The notes under the pieces: model-generated | The model's input: the letters and a program-made list of their open reading frames with translations, nothing else | The model's database searches: none | What the model was told of the DNA's origin: nothing | Program-made: the position numbers and the translations under genes | NCBI GenBank assembly: GCA_002280565.1 | Contig: NCEF01000011.1 | Coordinates: forward strand, 1-55,199 | Direction of reading: 5' to 3' | DNA from: Sphingomonas sp. 32-66-10 | Lineage (GTDB): Bacteria; Pseudomonadota; Alphaproteobacteria; Sphingomonadales; Sphingomonadaceae | DNA length: 55,199 nt | In this document: piece by piece, positions 36,830-45,240 of the stretch | How positions within the stretch are numbered: position 1 is the first letter of the stretch | How the letters are laid out: every line of letters begins with the position of its first letter

Positions 36830-38044
36830 TCAGCGGCGCGCGCGGCGCTTGAACTGGTCGAGGCTGACGACGTTGGTCGGACGCTCGATCGCGATGCCCG
36901 AATAGAGCGTCGCCATCGGTTCGTCGGTGACGACATGGACACTGTCCGAGCCGAAGCCGTTGAACGCGGTGCGCATCGCCGAGCCATAGGCGCCCAGCAT
37001 GCCCACCTCGATATAGTCACCGGCCTGAATGTCCGACGGCAGTTCGAATGGGCCAGCCATGTGATCGAGATCGTCACAAGTCGGGCCGTAGAAGCTGTAT
37101 TCGGTCATCTCGGTCGCTTCATCGGAATCGTCGCGCAGCACGCGGACCGGGAAGCGCCAGCCGACATGCGCCGCGTCGAACAGCGCGCCATAGGCGCCGT
37201 CGTTGATGTACAGCTCGTCACCGCGGCGCTTTTCGACGCGGACGATCAGCGAGCTATACTCGGCGCACAATGCCCGGCCCGGCTCACACCACAATTCAGC
37301 GCTGTACGAGATCGGCAGATTCTCGAACGCATTGTGGATCACGCCGAAATAGGTTTCGAGCGGGGGCGGTTCCATGCCCGGATAGCTGGACGGGAAGCCG
37401 CCGCCGACATCGACGATGTCGACCGTGACCGACGAGGCGACGATCGCCGCGCGGACGCGCTCCATCGCTTCGGCATAGGCCGCAGGGGTCATCGCCTGGC
37501 TACCGACATGGAAGCAGATGCCCAGCGCATCGGCGGCCTGACGGGTCGCAACCAGCAGGTCCTTCACATCCTCGGGCTCCGCACCGAACTTTGCCGCGAG
37601 GCTCAGCTTCGAGTGATCGGACGACACGCGGATGCGGACGCACAGATTGAGGTCGGTCGCACCCCGGGTGGCGCGGACGATCTTCTCCAGCTCGTCCATT
37701 GTGTCGAGGCTGAACGTGCGGACACCGTGAACGAAATAGGCTTCCTCGATCGCTTCCTCGGCCTTGACCGGGTGCATGAAGCACAGGGTCGCCTTGGGCA
37801 GGGCACGGCGCGCCATGCGCACTTCGCCGATCGACGCGACGTCATAATGCGTCACACCGCTGTCCCAAAGGATCTGGAGCAATTCAGGAGAGGGATTCGC
37901 CTTGACCGCGTAGAGCACCGTTCCCGGAAACTTCTCGACAAAGAAGCGGGCGGCGCGCTTTGCAGCGTGCGGACGAACGAGCGTTACCGGCTCGACGGGA
38001 CGAAGGGCTTTCGCTAGCCCCAGCGCGCTATGATGCTTGTGCAA
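36830..38044 (-). CDS. PLP-dependent ornithine/diaminopimelate-type decarboxylase
   Basis: 404 residues, alanine-racemase fold (type III). The PLP lysine is in TVLYAVKANPSPELL near residue 41. Then come CFHVGSQAMTPAAY, the Gly-rich phosphate loop VDVGGGFPSSYPG, ELWCEPGRALCAEY, and the Cys-bearing YGPTCDDLD typical of ornithine (or lysine/ornithine) decarboxylases, so putrescine or related polyamine synthesis is likely. A TTG at 38042-38044 is chosen: GGAGG lies nine bases upstream and the family N-terminus (HKHHSALGLAKALRP) begins there, although the frame is open to 38128. Confidence 0.9.
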   Translation of the reverse strand: MHKHHSALGLAKALRPVEPVTLVRPHAAKRAARFFVEKFPGTVLYAVKANPSPELLQILWDSGVTHYDVASIGEVRMARRALPKATLCFMHPVKAEEAIEEAYFVHGVRTFSLDTMDELEKIVRATRGATDLNLCVRIRVSSDHSKLSLAAKFGAEPEDVKDLLVATRQAADALGICFHVGSQAMTPAAYAEAMERVRAAIVASSVTVDIVDVGGGFPSSYPGMEPPPLETYFGVIHNAFENLPISYSAELWCEPGRALCAEYSSLIVRVEKRRGDELYINDGAYGALFDAAHVGWRFPVRVLRDDSDEATEMTEYSFYGPTCDDLDHMAGPFELPSDIQAGDYIEVGMLGAYGSAMRTAFNGFGSDSVHVVTDEPMATLYSGIAIERPTNVVSLDQFKRRARR

Positions 38045-38061
38045 CTCAAGGGACCTCCAAT

Positions 38062-38097
38062 TGCCTTGCGGCAGACGATAAAAACACTGCCTTGCGG
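38062..38097. promoter_or_regulatory. Two TGCCTTGCGG direct repeats upstream of the decarboxylase
   Basis: The identical 10-mer occurs at 38062-38071 and 38088-38097, 26 bases apart (about 2.5 helical turns), 18 and 44 bases before the decarboxylase start. Spacing suits a regulator-binding site or a 5'-UTR element; role unknown. Confidence 0.35.
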
Positions 38098-38191
38098 TGG
38101 AAGTCCCATGGGGCAGCGGAGGGGTCATTTAGGGTCGGGGGTCCCCCCTGTAAAGGGGATTCGGGGCCATAGTGGGAATGCGGGGTGATTT

Positions 38192-39160
38192 GTGACAATT
38201 TTGCGACAACCTACCCGGGCCGGGGTGCGCGATGCAGCGGCGAAGGTGGCGGCGATCCTGCCGCCAACTCCCTTGTTTGTGGCCGAAATTCGCGGCGTGC
38301 CGGTGATGTTCAAGGCCGAATCGCTCCAGCCGATCGGCGCGTTCAAGATCCGTGGTGCCTGGCACCGGCTGACCGCGATCGACCCGGACGTCCGCGCCAA
38401 GGGCGTGGTCGGATTTTCGTCGGGCAACCATGCACAGGGTGTTGCCTGGGCCGCAAAGCGACTCGGGGTGCCGGCGGTGATCGTGATGCCGAGCGACGCC
38501 CCGGCGCTGAAGCGCGAGGCAACGCTGGCGCTGGGTGCCGAAGTGGTCAGCTATGACCGTATGACCGAGAATCGCGACAAGATCGCGGCGCACCTTGCCC
38601 ATGCCCGTGGCGCGACACTGGTCCCGCCGTTCGACGACCCATGGGTGATCGAGGGGCAGGGGAGCATCGGGATCGAGGTGCTGACGCAAGCGGCCGAGAT
38701 GAAGCTGCCCGATCCGGCGCATGTCGTGCTGCCATGCGGCGGCGGGGGACTGGCCGCCGGGGTCACGCTGGCCCTGCCCGATGCACAGGTCACCGTGGTC
38801 GAGCCCGAGGGCTGGGATGATATGTGCCGCAGCCTGGAGGCGGGGTGGATCGAGCCGGTCGGCGACAATCCGCCGCCAACGGCCTGCGATTCGCTGCAGA
38901 CGCTGCGCGTGTCCCCGCTGACCTTTGACGTGCTGTCGCGGCGCGGGGCTACGGGCGTGCGGGTGACCGAGGCCGAGGTGCGGGCGGCACAGCGCTGGGC
39001 GGCGCGGCGGCTGCGGCTGGTGATCGAGCCGGGCGGATCGGTGGCGCTGGCGGCCCTGCTGGTCGGCAAGGTCGAGGCGCGGCCCGACCTGCTGGTCGTG
39101 CTGAGCGGCGGCAATGCCGACCCGGCAGCCTATGCCCGGGTGCTGGGCGGGGACGATTGA
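38192..39160 (+). CDS. Threonine/serine dehydratase, PLP fold type II
   Basis: 322 residues. The PLP lysine is in LQPIGAFKIRGAWHRL (~51); FSSGNHAQGVAWAAKRLG and the tetraglycine PLP-phosphate loop LPCGGGGLAAG follow. No C-terminal ACT regulatory domain, so it belongs to the short catabolic dehydratase/serine-racemase group that deaminates Thr/Ser to 2-oxo acids. Exact substrate uncertain. GTG start, divergent from the decarboxylase with ~147 bases between. Confidence 0.92.
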   Translation: MTILRQPTRAGVRDAAAKVAAILPPTPLFVAEIRGVPVMFKAESLQPIGAFKIRGAWHRLTAIDPDVRAKGVVGFSSGNHAQGVAWAAKRLGVPAVIVMPSDAPALKREATLALGAEVVSYDRMTENRDKIAAHLAHARGATLVPPFDDPWVIEGQGSIGIEVLTQAAEMKLPDPAHVVLPCGGGGLAAGVTLALPDAQVTVVEPEGWDDMCRSLEAGWIEPVGDNPPPTACDSLQTLRVSPLTFDVLSRRGATGVRVTEAEVRAAQRWAARRLRLVIEPGGSVALAALLVGKVEARPDLLVVLSGGNADPAAYARVLGGDD

Positions 39161-39427
39161 CGGTGTCGCGTCGGCGTTCCGACGAAGCTGACGAAAAATG
39201 CGGGGTTTTGGCGCGAGCGGACGGGTTTGCGACCGGCTGACACCTGCGACGCGATCAGGACGCGACAGCTGGGCGACGCGCGGGCGACGGGTGCGCGACG
39301 GCGACGCGACACCTGCGCGACGGGTGTCAGGCGCGGGGGTTTTGGGAGGGGAATGCGGCGGGTTGGAGTTCACCGATCAGTTTAGATCAGGGAATTTCCA
39401 ACATTGGAAGGGGGCGGCCTGACGCCG
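39161..39427. repeat. Non-coding GCGAC-rich repeat region
   Basis: This 267-base gap between two converging stops has no plausible gene. It holds about nine copies of GCGAC within ~100 bases (39227-39325), a CTGACACC / GGTGTCAG inverted pair around them, and GGGGTTTTGG copies near both ends (39200s and 39330s). No T-rich terminator was found. Confidence 0.6.
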
Positions 39428-40795
39428 TTACTTTCCCGCCGCCGCGAGCTGCCAGTCTGTGCGCACCAACCAGCGGAACAGTGGCGCGCGTGCGCGCAAT
39501 TCGCCCTGCGCGGCGTCATCGAAGTCGGGTGTCGTAGCCAATCGACGCAGCGTTCTCGCCTGTGCCGACATCAGCAGCCGCCGTGAGCGCGCATTGTCGC
39601 GGGCGATCATCGCCGCCCCGCCATAGCCAACTTCCTGCTCGATCAGCATCGGGTCAGTTTCGTGGAACGCGAGCAGCGCAGCGCGATGTGCGGCGGCGAA
39701 TGCAGCAAGCGCATCGGCGTGCGCGCCGCGCCGCAGGTGATAGCCGGCAAATGACCAGAAAATGCCGTTGCGCACACGCGGCAGCGTCGCAGGATCGGCC
39801 AGCGCCGCGTTGAGGCGCTTCATCATGTCGACCGTCTCGGCACGGCGACCATGTTCCTCGAGCCAGATCGCCAGGCGAGCCTCGACGAGCAATACTACTG
39901 GCGAGTCCGCTCCTTGCTCCCGGCGTATCATGTCGATCTGAGCGCGCATCGCCGCCTCTTCCGGCGCGACGGGGGCTGACGCCAGCAAGTCGGCGGCGCG
40001 CGCCGCCTGCACCGACCCCGGACGTGCGGTCGCCGCGACGCGTCGCGCCAGCGTCGCAGCCATAAGTTTTTCGCCACGCGCGTCGAGAAGCTTGGCGAGG
40101 TCGAGGAGAATGGCCCGCTCTGCGTTGGCATCCTTTGCCGCCAGCGCGAGCGGTAACGCCTCGCGATAGGCCACCTCGGCGCCACGGGTGTCGCCGATCG
40201 CGACCAGTGCGTCGGCAAGTCCGCGCCGCAACGCGAGCTCGACCTTCGGGTCCGCTTTCGCGGCAATCGCGGCAGCGAGCAACGGGCGCAGACGCGCCAC
40301 CGCCTCGCTGGCGCGCCCGACAAGACCATAAAGGCTCGCCTCGAACACCGCCGCGTCGACCGCGCGTTGCGATGTCGCCCCGCGCACGGCGACCCACAAC
40401 CGCGCCGATCGCTGGGCGTGCGGCAGCGCCTCGCGTGCGCCGCCCTCGCCGACGAGCGCAGTTGCGAGGCTGCCAGCGAGGAGCGCATGATCCTCGCCTT
40501 CGGGCTGCACCGTGCGGTCGGCCAGCGCCAGTGCTGCTGCAAAGCGTGCGCGCGCCACCTTGGGCTCGACGTCGACTGCGAGGGATGCGACGAACCCTGC
40601 CATGTCGACACAAATGTCGTCGTTCGGGTGCGCCCTTAGACAGGCGTCAAGCTGCGGCACGGCTGCGGCATAGGCGGCGCGTTCGTCGCCCCGCTCAAGC
40701 GCCGCGACCACGGCGGGGTTCGCCCGTTCACGTTCGACCGCAACTGCGGGTACGCTGACGGCTGCGAGCAGCAAGAATGCTGGCGCAAGCTTCAT
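39428..40795 (-). CDS. Exported TPR-repeat protein, unknown function
   Basis: About 455 residues with a signal peptide (MKLAPAFLLLAAVSVPAVAV). The body is almost all helical with Ala/Leu/Arg-rich tetratricopeptide-like repeats (for example GDTRGAEVAYREALPLALAA and ANAERAILLDLAKLLDARGE). TPR proteins act as scaffolds; the partner is unknown. The ATG at 40793-40795 overlaps the stop of the small upstream ORF by one base (TGATG); a GTG directly before it is also in frame. Likely third gene of an operon with the acyltransferase-like gene. Confidence 0.8.
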   Translation of the reverse strand: MKLAPAFLLLAAVSVPAVAVERERANPAVVAALERGDERAAYAAAVPQLDACLRAHPNDDICVDMAGFVASLAVDVEPKVARARFAAALALADRTVQPEGEDHALLAGSLATALVGEGGAREALPHAQRSARLWVAVRGATSQRAVDAAVFEASLYGLVGRASEAVARLRPLLAAAIAAKADPKVELALRRGLADALVAIGDTRGAEVAYREALPLALAAKDANAERAILLDLAKLLDARGEKLMAATLARRVAATARPGSVQAARAADLLASAPVAPEEAAMRAQIDMIRREQGADSPVVLLVEARLAIWLEEHGRRAETVDMMKRLNAALADPATLPRVRNGIFWSFAGYHLRRGAHADALAAFAAAHRAALLAFHETDPMLIEQEVGYGGAAMIARDNARSRRLLMSAQARTLRRLATTPDFDDAAQGELRARAPLFRWLVRTDWQLAAAGK

Positions 40796-41001
40796 CACCG
40801 TCGCATCAGTGGCTCGCGCGCGCGCCGCTCGCTACACAATTTGATCGAAATCGACACCAACACGCCGCAGAATGCCTCCGGTGCGAGTACAGCATTTGCA
40901 TGTTCGGGCGTCAACGCCGCCAGCTTCACCGTCCGCTCGTCGCGCGCCCAGCGTAGATCGCCCCCATCAACGGCGCATCGCACGATATCGCTACCACCCA
41001 T
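40795..41001 (-). CDS. Small conserved-context ORF between acyltransferase-like and TPR genes
   Basis: A 68-residue frame (MGGSDIVRCAVDGGDLRWAR..., ending LMRR). It starts with an ATG inside the last 11 bases of the upstream gene and stops with a TGA sharing one base with the TPR start, so it is coupled on both sides. A CxxxxxG pattern and an SISIKLC strand suggest a small beta fold. No family recognised. Coding status rests on the overlaps. Confidence 0.45.
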   Translation of the reverse strand: MGGSDIVRCAVDGGDLRWARDERTVKLAALTPEHANAVLAPEAFCGVLVSISIKLCSERRAREPLMRR

Positions 41002-42142
41002 TCCGCTCCAGCATCGGCTTCATGAACGCATTCAGCCCGGCGGCCAGCACCGCAAGGCCGGCGCGGCGGGGGGCGGAGAGGTGGCGACCGTCCACCGCCA
41101 TATATTCGATCACCCCGCGTGCGCCGCGGCTGCGCTTGAACTCGCCTGCTCCGGACGAACCGTGGAAGCGCAGGCCTGTGTCCATCGCGGCTTCGGCGGC
41201 CATGTAGCTGGCGATGCGGCATAGTCCCTCGCTCTGCGGGCGCGTCATGTCATAGCCCATCAGCGGCACCGTGCCGACACCGCCCGCGCTGCGCAGTGCG
41301 GAGAACGCCATGATCTGACCCTGTGCATCGCGCGCGACGAGGAAGGTCAGCAGGCCGATGGCGGCCGCCACGCGGACAAATTCGGGCGTGAAGATCGGAT
41401 TGATCGCCGAGTAACGCCCGACATAGAGCTGATGATACAGATCGGCGATCCGCGCGCAGTCGCGTTCGCTGAGATTGTCGGCGCGTCCGGTCTGCAAACC
41501 CGACCGGCGCAGCGCCTTGGCATCCGCGCGCGTCTGGCCACGGGGGAGCCAGGACGCCGCCAGATCATCGGTGACCCAGACTTGCCGCGCGGGGAGCAGG
41601 GTCCAGCCATCGTGGCAGACGGCGTCCAGCAGCGCCGGGCAGGTCCACGGGTCCAGCGAGCGGATGATCAGAAAATGATCGGGAAAGCGCGCCGACAGCA
41701 ATGTGCGCATCGCGGCGAGACCCGTGCCTTGCCATTCCCCGTGCAGATTGGTCGAGAGCAGCCAATTGTCGAGATGCACCGCGCGGTTGAGCCGCATTGC
41801 GCGCAACAAGCCGCTCAATGTCCGCAGCACGGCCTCGGCTGCAAATCGCGCATGGCCGAGGCCGAGCAGCGCGATCTCGTCACGGGCATAAAGCACATAG
41901 GCGCTGTGCGGGCTGCTGACATAGGAGTGGCCCAGCGTGCCATCGTCGACGGTCACCGGCAGATCGATGGGACCCGAGCCTAGCAGCAGCACCCGGCTGG
42001 CGGCATTGGTCACCAGGTTGCGCGTCCCGTCGCTGGCGAGGCGTGCGACATAGGACGCGGCCAATGTGCCCGGCGCATGCGTAAGAAGCGTGGCCCCCTC
42101 AAGCAATTCAGGGGCGTGGCTGGCTGGCGGGATAAAGAGCAC
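40991..42142 (-). CDS. GNAT/FemAB-like acyltransferase
   Basis: 383 residues. The second half resembles the GNAT fold used by FemAB-like proteins: TFLVARDAQGQIMAFSALRS, then GTVPLMGYDMTRP, GLCRIASYMAAEAAMDTGLR and a C-terminal FHGSSGAGEFKRSRGARG block, which places substrate in the way peptidyl or acyl transferases do. Substrate unknown. Start is GTG 42140-42142; no in-frame ATG lies close upstream. First gene of a three-gene operon with overlapping ends. Confidence 0.68.
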   Translation of the reverse strand: MLFIPPASHAPELLEGATLLTHAPGTLAASYVARLASDGTRNLVTNAASRVLLLGSGPIDLPVTVDDGTLGHSYVSSPHSAYVLYARDEIALLGLGHARFAAEAVLRTLSGLLRAMRLNRAVHLDNWLLSTNLHGEWQGTGLAAMRTLLSARFPDHFLIIRSLDPWTCPALLDAVCHDGWTLLPARQVWVTDDLAASWLPRGQTRADAKALRRSGLQTGRADNLSERDCARIADLYHQLYVGRYSAINPIFTPEFVRVAAAIGLLTFLVARDAQGQIMAFSALRSAGGVGTVPLMGYDMTRPQSEGLCRIASYMAAEAAMDTGLRFHGSSGAGEFKRSRGARGVIEYMAVDGRHLSAPRRAGLAVLAAGLNAFMKPMLERNGW

Positions 42143-42287
42143 CGGTGCGCTGCGCTTCTTTACCGGCGATGGCGGCGCGGGGTGGGGAGTGCACGGCGCT
42201 CACGCCGCTGCCGAGTATCTCGCGATGCCATCCGGTCCGGATAGCGGCCCATCGTGACGGCGCTGTGAAAGCGTGGCGGGGGGCAGT

Positions 42288-43508
42288 TTACCCCCGCATC
42301 CGCCCATCCGGCATCAGCTTCACCGTCCGGCCGGTGCGGGCCGAGGCATAGATCGCCTCGATCAGCCGCAGGTCGCGCAGGCCCATTTCGCCGCCGGTGA
42401 GGATCGCCGTCCCGTCCCGGATGGCGTTGGTGAAGTGGTTGAGCTGGCCGGCGAATTGGACATTCGGGTCGCCGGGGGTGAAGTCGCGGGCGCCGCGGCC
42501 TTCGATCCGCATCCTTTGCCCGGCATAGCCGGTGGCCGGATCCATGATCAGCGTACCGTCGGTCCCGCGGACCTGGGCGAAATTGGCTCCGGCGCTGTCG
42601 TAGGCGGTGGCGAGCTGGGCGACTGCGCCCGAGGGGAAGGTCAATTGTGACCCGACATGCGCAAAGATTTCGGTGAAGCGCGGGTCGCCCTTGGGCTGAA
42701 AGGTCGTGGCGCTGATGCTGTCGGGCATCTCGCCGCTGAGGTAGAGCGCGGATTGCAGGCCGTAGATGCCGTAATCCTCAAGCGGGCCGCCGCCGGCCAG
42801 CGCGCGGTTGAAGCGCCAGTTCTGGGCCGGGGTGGTGGGGCCGGCGCGATAGGATTGGTCGGTGCGGATCAGCCGGATGGTGCCGACCGCTTTCTCGCGC
42901 ATCAGGCGCATCGCCTCGAGATTGTACGGCTCGAAATGGCAGCGATAGGCGATCATCAGCGTGCGGTTGGCACGGCGGCCGGCGGCGATCATCGCTTCGC
43001 ATTCGGCGCTGGAGAGCGCCATCGGCTTTTCGCACAGGACATGCTTGCCCGCGGCAAAGGCGCGGATCGTGAAGTCGGCGTGAAAGGCGGTGGGCAGGAT
43101 GATGTAGACCGCCTGGATGCGGTCGTCGGCGGCGATCTTGTCGAAATCCGCATAGGAATAGCGCGCGTCGGGTGGAACGCCGTACGCGTCGCCGACCTGG
43201 GCGAGCTTTTCGGGATTGCCGGAGACGAGCGCTGCGATGTGCGCGCGCTCGGCCTGATCGATGCGCGGCATGATCTGGTTGAGGGCGTAGCCGCCCAGGC
43301 CGACGATCGCGATGCCGACGCTGTCGTCGCGCTTGCGGCGCGGCGGGGTGGTGGGGAGGCGGACGCCGCCGGGGAGGGGGAGGCCCTTGAGCTGGGCGGC
43401 GGTGCTGGATTGGAGGGGCGTGGCGACGCTGGCAGACGCGGTCAGCGTGGCAGCGAGGGCACCGGTGCTCTCGATGAAGCTGCGTCGTGACAGGGTGGTG
43501 TGGGGCAT
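42288..43508 (-). CDS. Gfo/Idh/MocA oxidoreductase, glucose-fructose oxidoreductase-like, Tat-exported
   Basis: 406 residues. Twin-arginine signal (LSRRSFIESTGALAATLTA) followed by a Rossmann domain with VGIAIVGLGGYALNQIMPRI, AGKHVLCEKPMALS (catalytic Lys of EKP) and YRCHFEPYNLEAM. Later blocks GGPLEDYGIYGL and LIMDPATGYAGQ closely follow Zymomonas GFOR, a periplasmic NADP-bound enzyme converting glucose plus fructose to gluconolactone plus sorbitol. The substrate here is not proven. Start at 43508 fits the Tat signal; the longer open frame upstream runs into a repeat hairpin. Confidence 0.88.
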   Translation of the reverse strand: MPHTTLSRRSFIESTGALAATLTASASVATPLQSSTAAQLKGLPLPGGVRLPTTPPRRKRDDSVGIAIVGLGGYALNQIMPRIDQAERAHIAALVSGNPEKLAQVGDAYGVPPDARYSYADFDKIAADDRIQAVYIILPTAFHADFTIRAFAAGKHVLCEKPMALSSAECEAMIAAGRRANRTLMIAYRCHFEPYNLEAMRLMREKAVGTIRLIRTDQSYRAGPTTPAQNWRFNRALAGGGPLEDYGIYGLQSALYLSGEMPDSISATTFQPKGDPRFTEIFAHVGSQLTFPSGAVAQLATAYDSAGANFAQVRGTDGTLIMDPATGYAGQRMRIEGRGARDFTPGDPNVQFAGQLNHFTNAIRDGTAILTGGEMGLRDLRLIEAIYASARTGRTVKLMPDGRMRG

Positions 43509-43584
43509 CGCCGTCCTCTCCGATACTGTGTCGGAGGGGATGATAGCGTTACCATTGCCGGGTGGGCAATCGGGGATTGTCAAC

Positions 43585-43610
43585 AATCCTCCCCCTGGCG
43601 GGGGAGGATT
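43585..43610. terminator. Palindromic repeat / terminator downstream of the ferredoxin reductase
   Basis: AATCCTCCCCC pairs perfectly with GGGGGAGGATT, loop TGGC; on the minus strand it follows the reductase stop and is trailed by GTT. The core is the same as in the palindromes flanking the DUF559 gene. Confidence 0.65.
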
Positions 43611-43618
43611 TTCATGGC

Positions 43619-44431
43619 TCAGCCGACGAAGGCGCGTTCGATGACGTAGTGGCCGGGCTTGCTGTTCGAGCCTTCTTCGAAGCCCAGACGATCGAGCATC
43701 GCGGAGAGATCCTTGATCATCTCCATGCTGCCGCACAGCATGATGCGGTCGGTTTCGGGGTCGAGGCGCTTTTCGCCCGCCATGTTGGGGCCGGTGAACA
43801 GCGCACCATTTTCGATCAGCGTGCCGATGCGCTGATTGGTCGGGAACGGCTCGCGCGTGACGGTGGGCAGGTAGCTGAACTGGACCAAAGCCTGATCCTG
43901 CACCAGCGGGTCGCCGGCGAGTTGCGCCTCAAGCTCCTCGCGGAAGGCGAGGTCGCTGACGCGGCGGACCGAGTGGACCAGCTGGATCTGATCGAACATC
44001 TCATAGACGTCGGGATCGCGCGCGAGGCTGAGGAACGGGGCGAGGCCGGTGCCGGTCGAGAGGAAGAACAGCCGCTTGCCCGGGAGCAGCGCGTCGGTGA
44101 CGAGCGTGCCGGTCGGCTTGCGGCCGAGGAACAGCTGGTCGCCGGGCTGAATCAGCTGGAGCTTCGAGGTCAGCGGGCCGTCGGGCACCTTGATCGAGAG
44201 GAATTCGAGCTCCTCGGCCCAGGCGGGGCTGGCGATCGAATAGGCGCGCAGCAGCGGTCGGCCTTCGCCGGGCAGGCCGAGCATCACGAATTCGCCCGAG
44301 CGGAAGCGGAAGCTTTGCGGACGCGTGATGGTGAAGCTGAACAGGTGCTCGTTCCAGTGACGGACGCTGAGCACGGTCTCCACGGTGAGCGCGGCGGACG
44401 GGGCGAGGGGGATGGCGTTACGGTCAGACAT
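43619..44431 (-). CDS. fpr: Ferredoxin-NADP(+) reductase
   Basis: 270 residues of the bacterial FPR type: FAD-binding RAYSIASPAW, NADP-domain STGTGLAPFLSLARDPDVYE, LCGSMEMIKDLSAML and the C-terminal YVIERAFVG that stacks on the flavin. It passes electrons between NADPH and ferredoxin/flavodoxin, supporting Fe-S and oxidative-stress functions. Monocistronic as far as can be seen; a hairpin follows. Confidence 0.95.
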   Translation of the reverse strand: MSDRNAIPLAPSAALTVETVLSVRHWNEHLFSFTITRPQSFRFRSGEFVMLGLPGEGRPLLRAYSIASPAWAEELEFLSIKVPDGPLTSKLQLIQPGDQLFLGRKPTGTLVTDALLPGKRLFFLSTGTGLAPFLSLARDPDVYEMFDQIQLVHSVRRVSDLAFREELEAQLAGDPLVQDQALVQFSYLPTVTREPFPTNQRIGTLIENGALFTGPNMAGEKRLDPETDRIMLCGSMEMIKDLSAMLDRLGFEEGSNSKPGHYVIERAFVG

Positions 44432-44594
44432 TGCGGGCTCGGCTAGATGCCAGCGGTGCGCGGCGCAACCTTTTCTGGCTAGGGCGGGGAAAGGCTAAAC
44501 TTTCAGCGGCCCTTGGCAGGGCGGGTTTTGCGAGTCAATCGCATTAACCAACCTGCGACTCGACGGGCGCGGGAAAGAACGGCAGGAAGCCCGC

Positions 44595-44771
44595 ATGCGC
44601 CCCGAATTGTCCCCCGCCGCCAACATGACCCTGTCGCTGCTGCTGATCGCGGCAGTGGTGCTGGTGTGGGGCGGGGTGACGATGATCCGCAAGGGCGACC
44701 GCACCAAGGGGGTGCTGATGATCGTGTGCGCGGTGGTGCTGGTCGGGAATGTGCTGATCTGGACGGTTTAG
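44595..44771 (+). CDS. Small two-helix membrane protein
   Basis: A 58-residue gene: MRPELSPAANMTLSLLLIAA then VVLVWGGVTMIRKGDRTKG and VLMIVCAVVLVGNVLIWTV. Two membrane helices with a short basic loop. AGGAAG lies seven bases before the ATG. No family known to me; codon use and RBS support a real gene. Confidence 0.7.
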   Translation: MRPELSPAANMTLSLLLIAAVVLVWGGVTMIRKGDRTKGVLMIVCAVVLVGNVLIWTV

Positions 44772-44775
44772 CGGG

Positions 44776-45240
44776 CTAGCCGCCGTCGGGCGCCTGATTG
44801 TTGCTTGCGGCAATTGCGGCGGCCCAGCCGGGGTCCTGCGCTTCGGTTGCGCCTTCGTTGTGTAGCGCGGGCAAGTCGGCGAACCACGGCATGCGCGATT
44901 CGCTGCCCATCTGCGTTTTCGGCGGAAAGGCGGCGGGGGTGTCGAGCGAGCCGATGGTGAGGTTGGTGCGCCCGGTCTCGCCACGATAGAAGAGCGGCGT
45001 GCCGCAAGCGGCGCAGAAGCCGCGATCGACATGCGCGGAGCTGCGAAACGTGGCCGGGGTGCCGCGCGTCCAGATCAGCGCATCATTGGGCGCGGCGACG
45101 AGCGCGGCGAACAGGCCGCCGGTCGCCTTCTGGCACATGCGGCAATGGCACAGATGGGCATTGTCGAGCATCGCGGTCGCGCGGTAGCGGACCGCGCCGC
45201 ACTGGCATCCGCCGGTGACGGTGATGTCGATCCGGTCCAT
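44776..45240 (-). CDS. GFA family protein (CENP-V/glutathione-dependent formaldehyde-activating type)
   Basis: 154 residues with the full zinc pattern: GGCQCGAVRYRA (CxC), HLCHCRMCQKATGG (CxxC) and GFCAACGTPLFYRG (CxxC). Members bind two zincs; the name reflects one enzyme, and most are of unknown function. The start ATG overlaps the lipocalin stop by one base, so the two are probably cotranscribed. Confidence 0.92.
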   Translation of the reverse strand: MDRIDITVTGGCQCGAVRYRATAMLDNAHLCHCRMCQKATGGLFAALVAAPNDALIWTRGTPATFRSSAHVDRGFCAACGTPLFYRGETGRTNLTIGSLDTPAAFPPKTQMGSESRMPWFADLPALHNEGATEAQDPGWAAAIAASNNQAPDGG

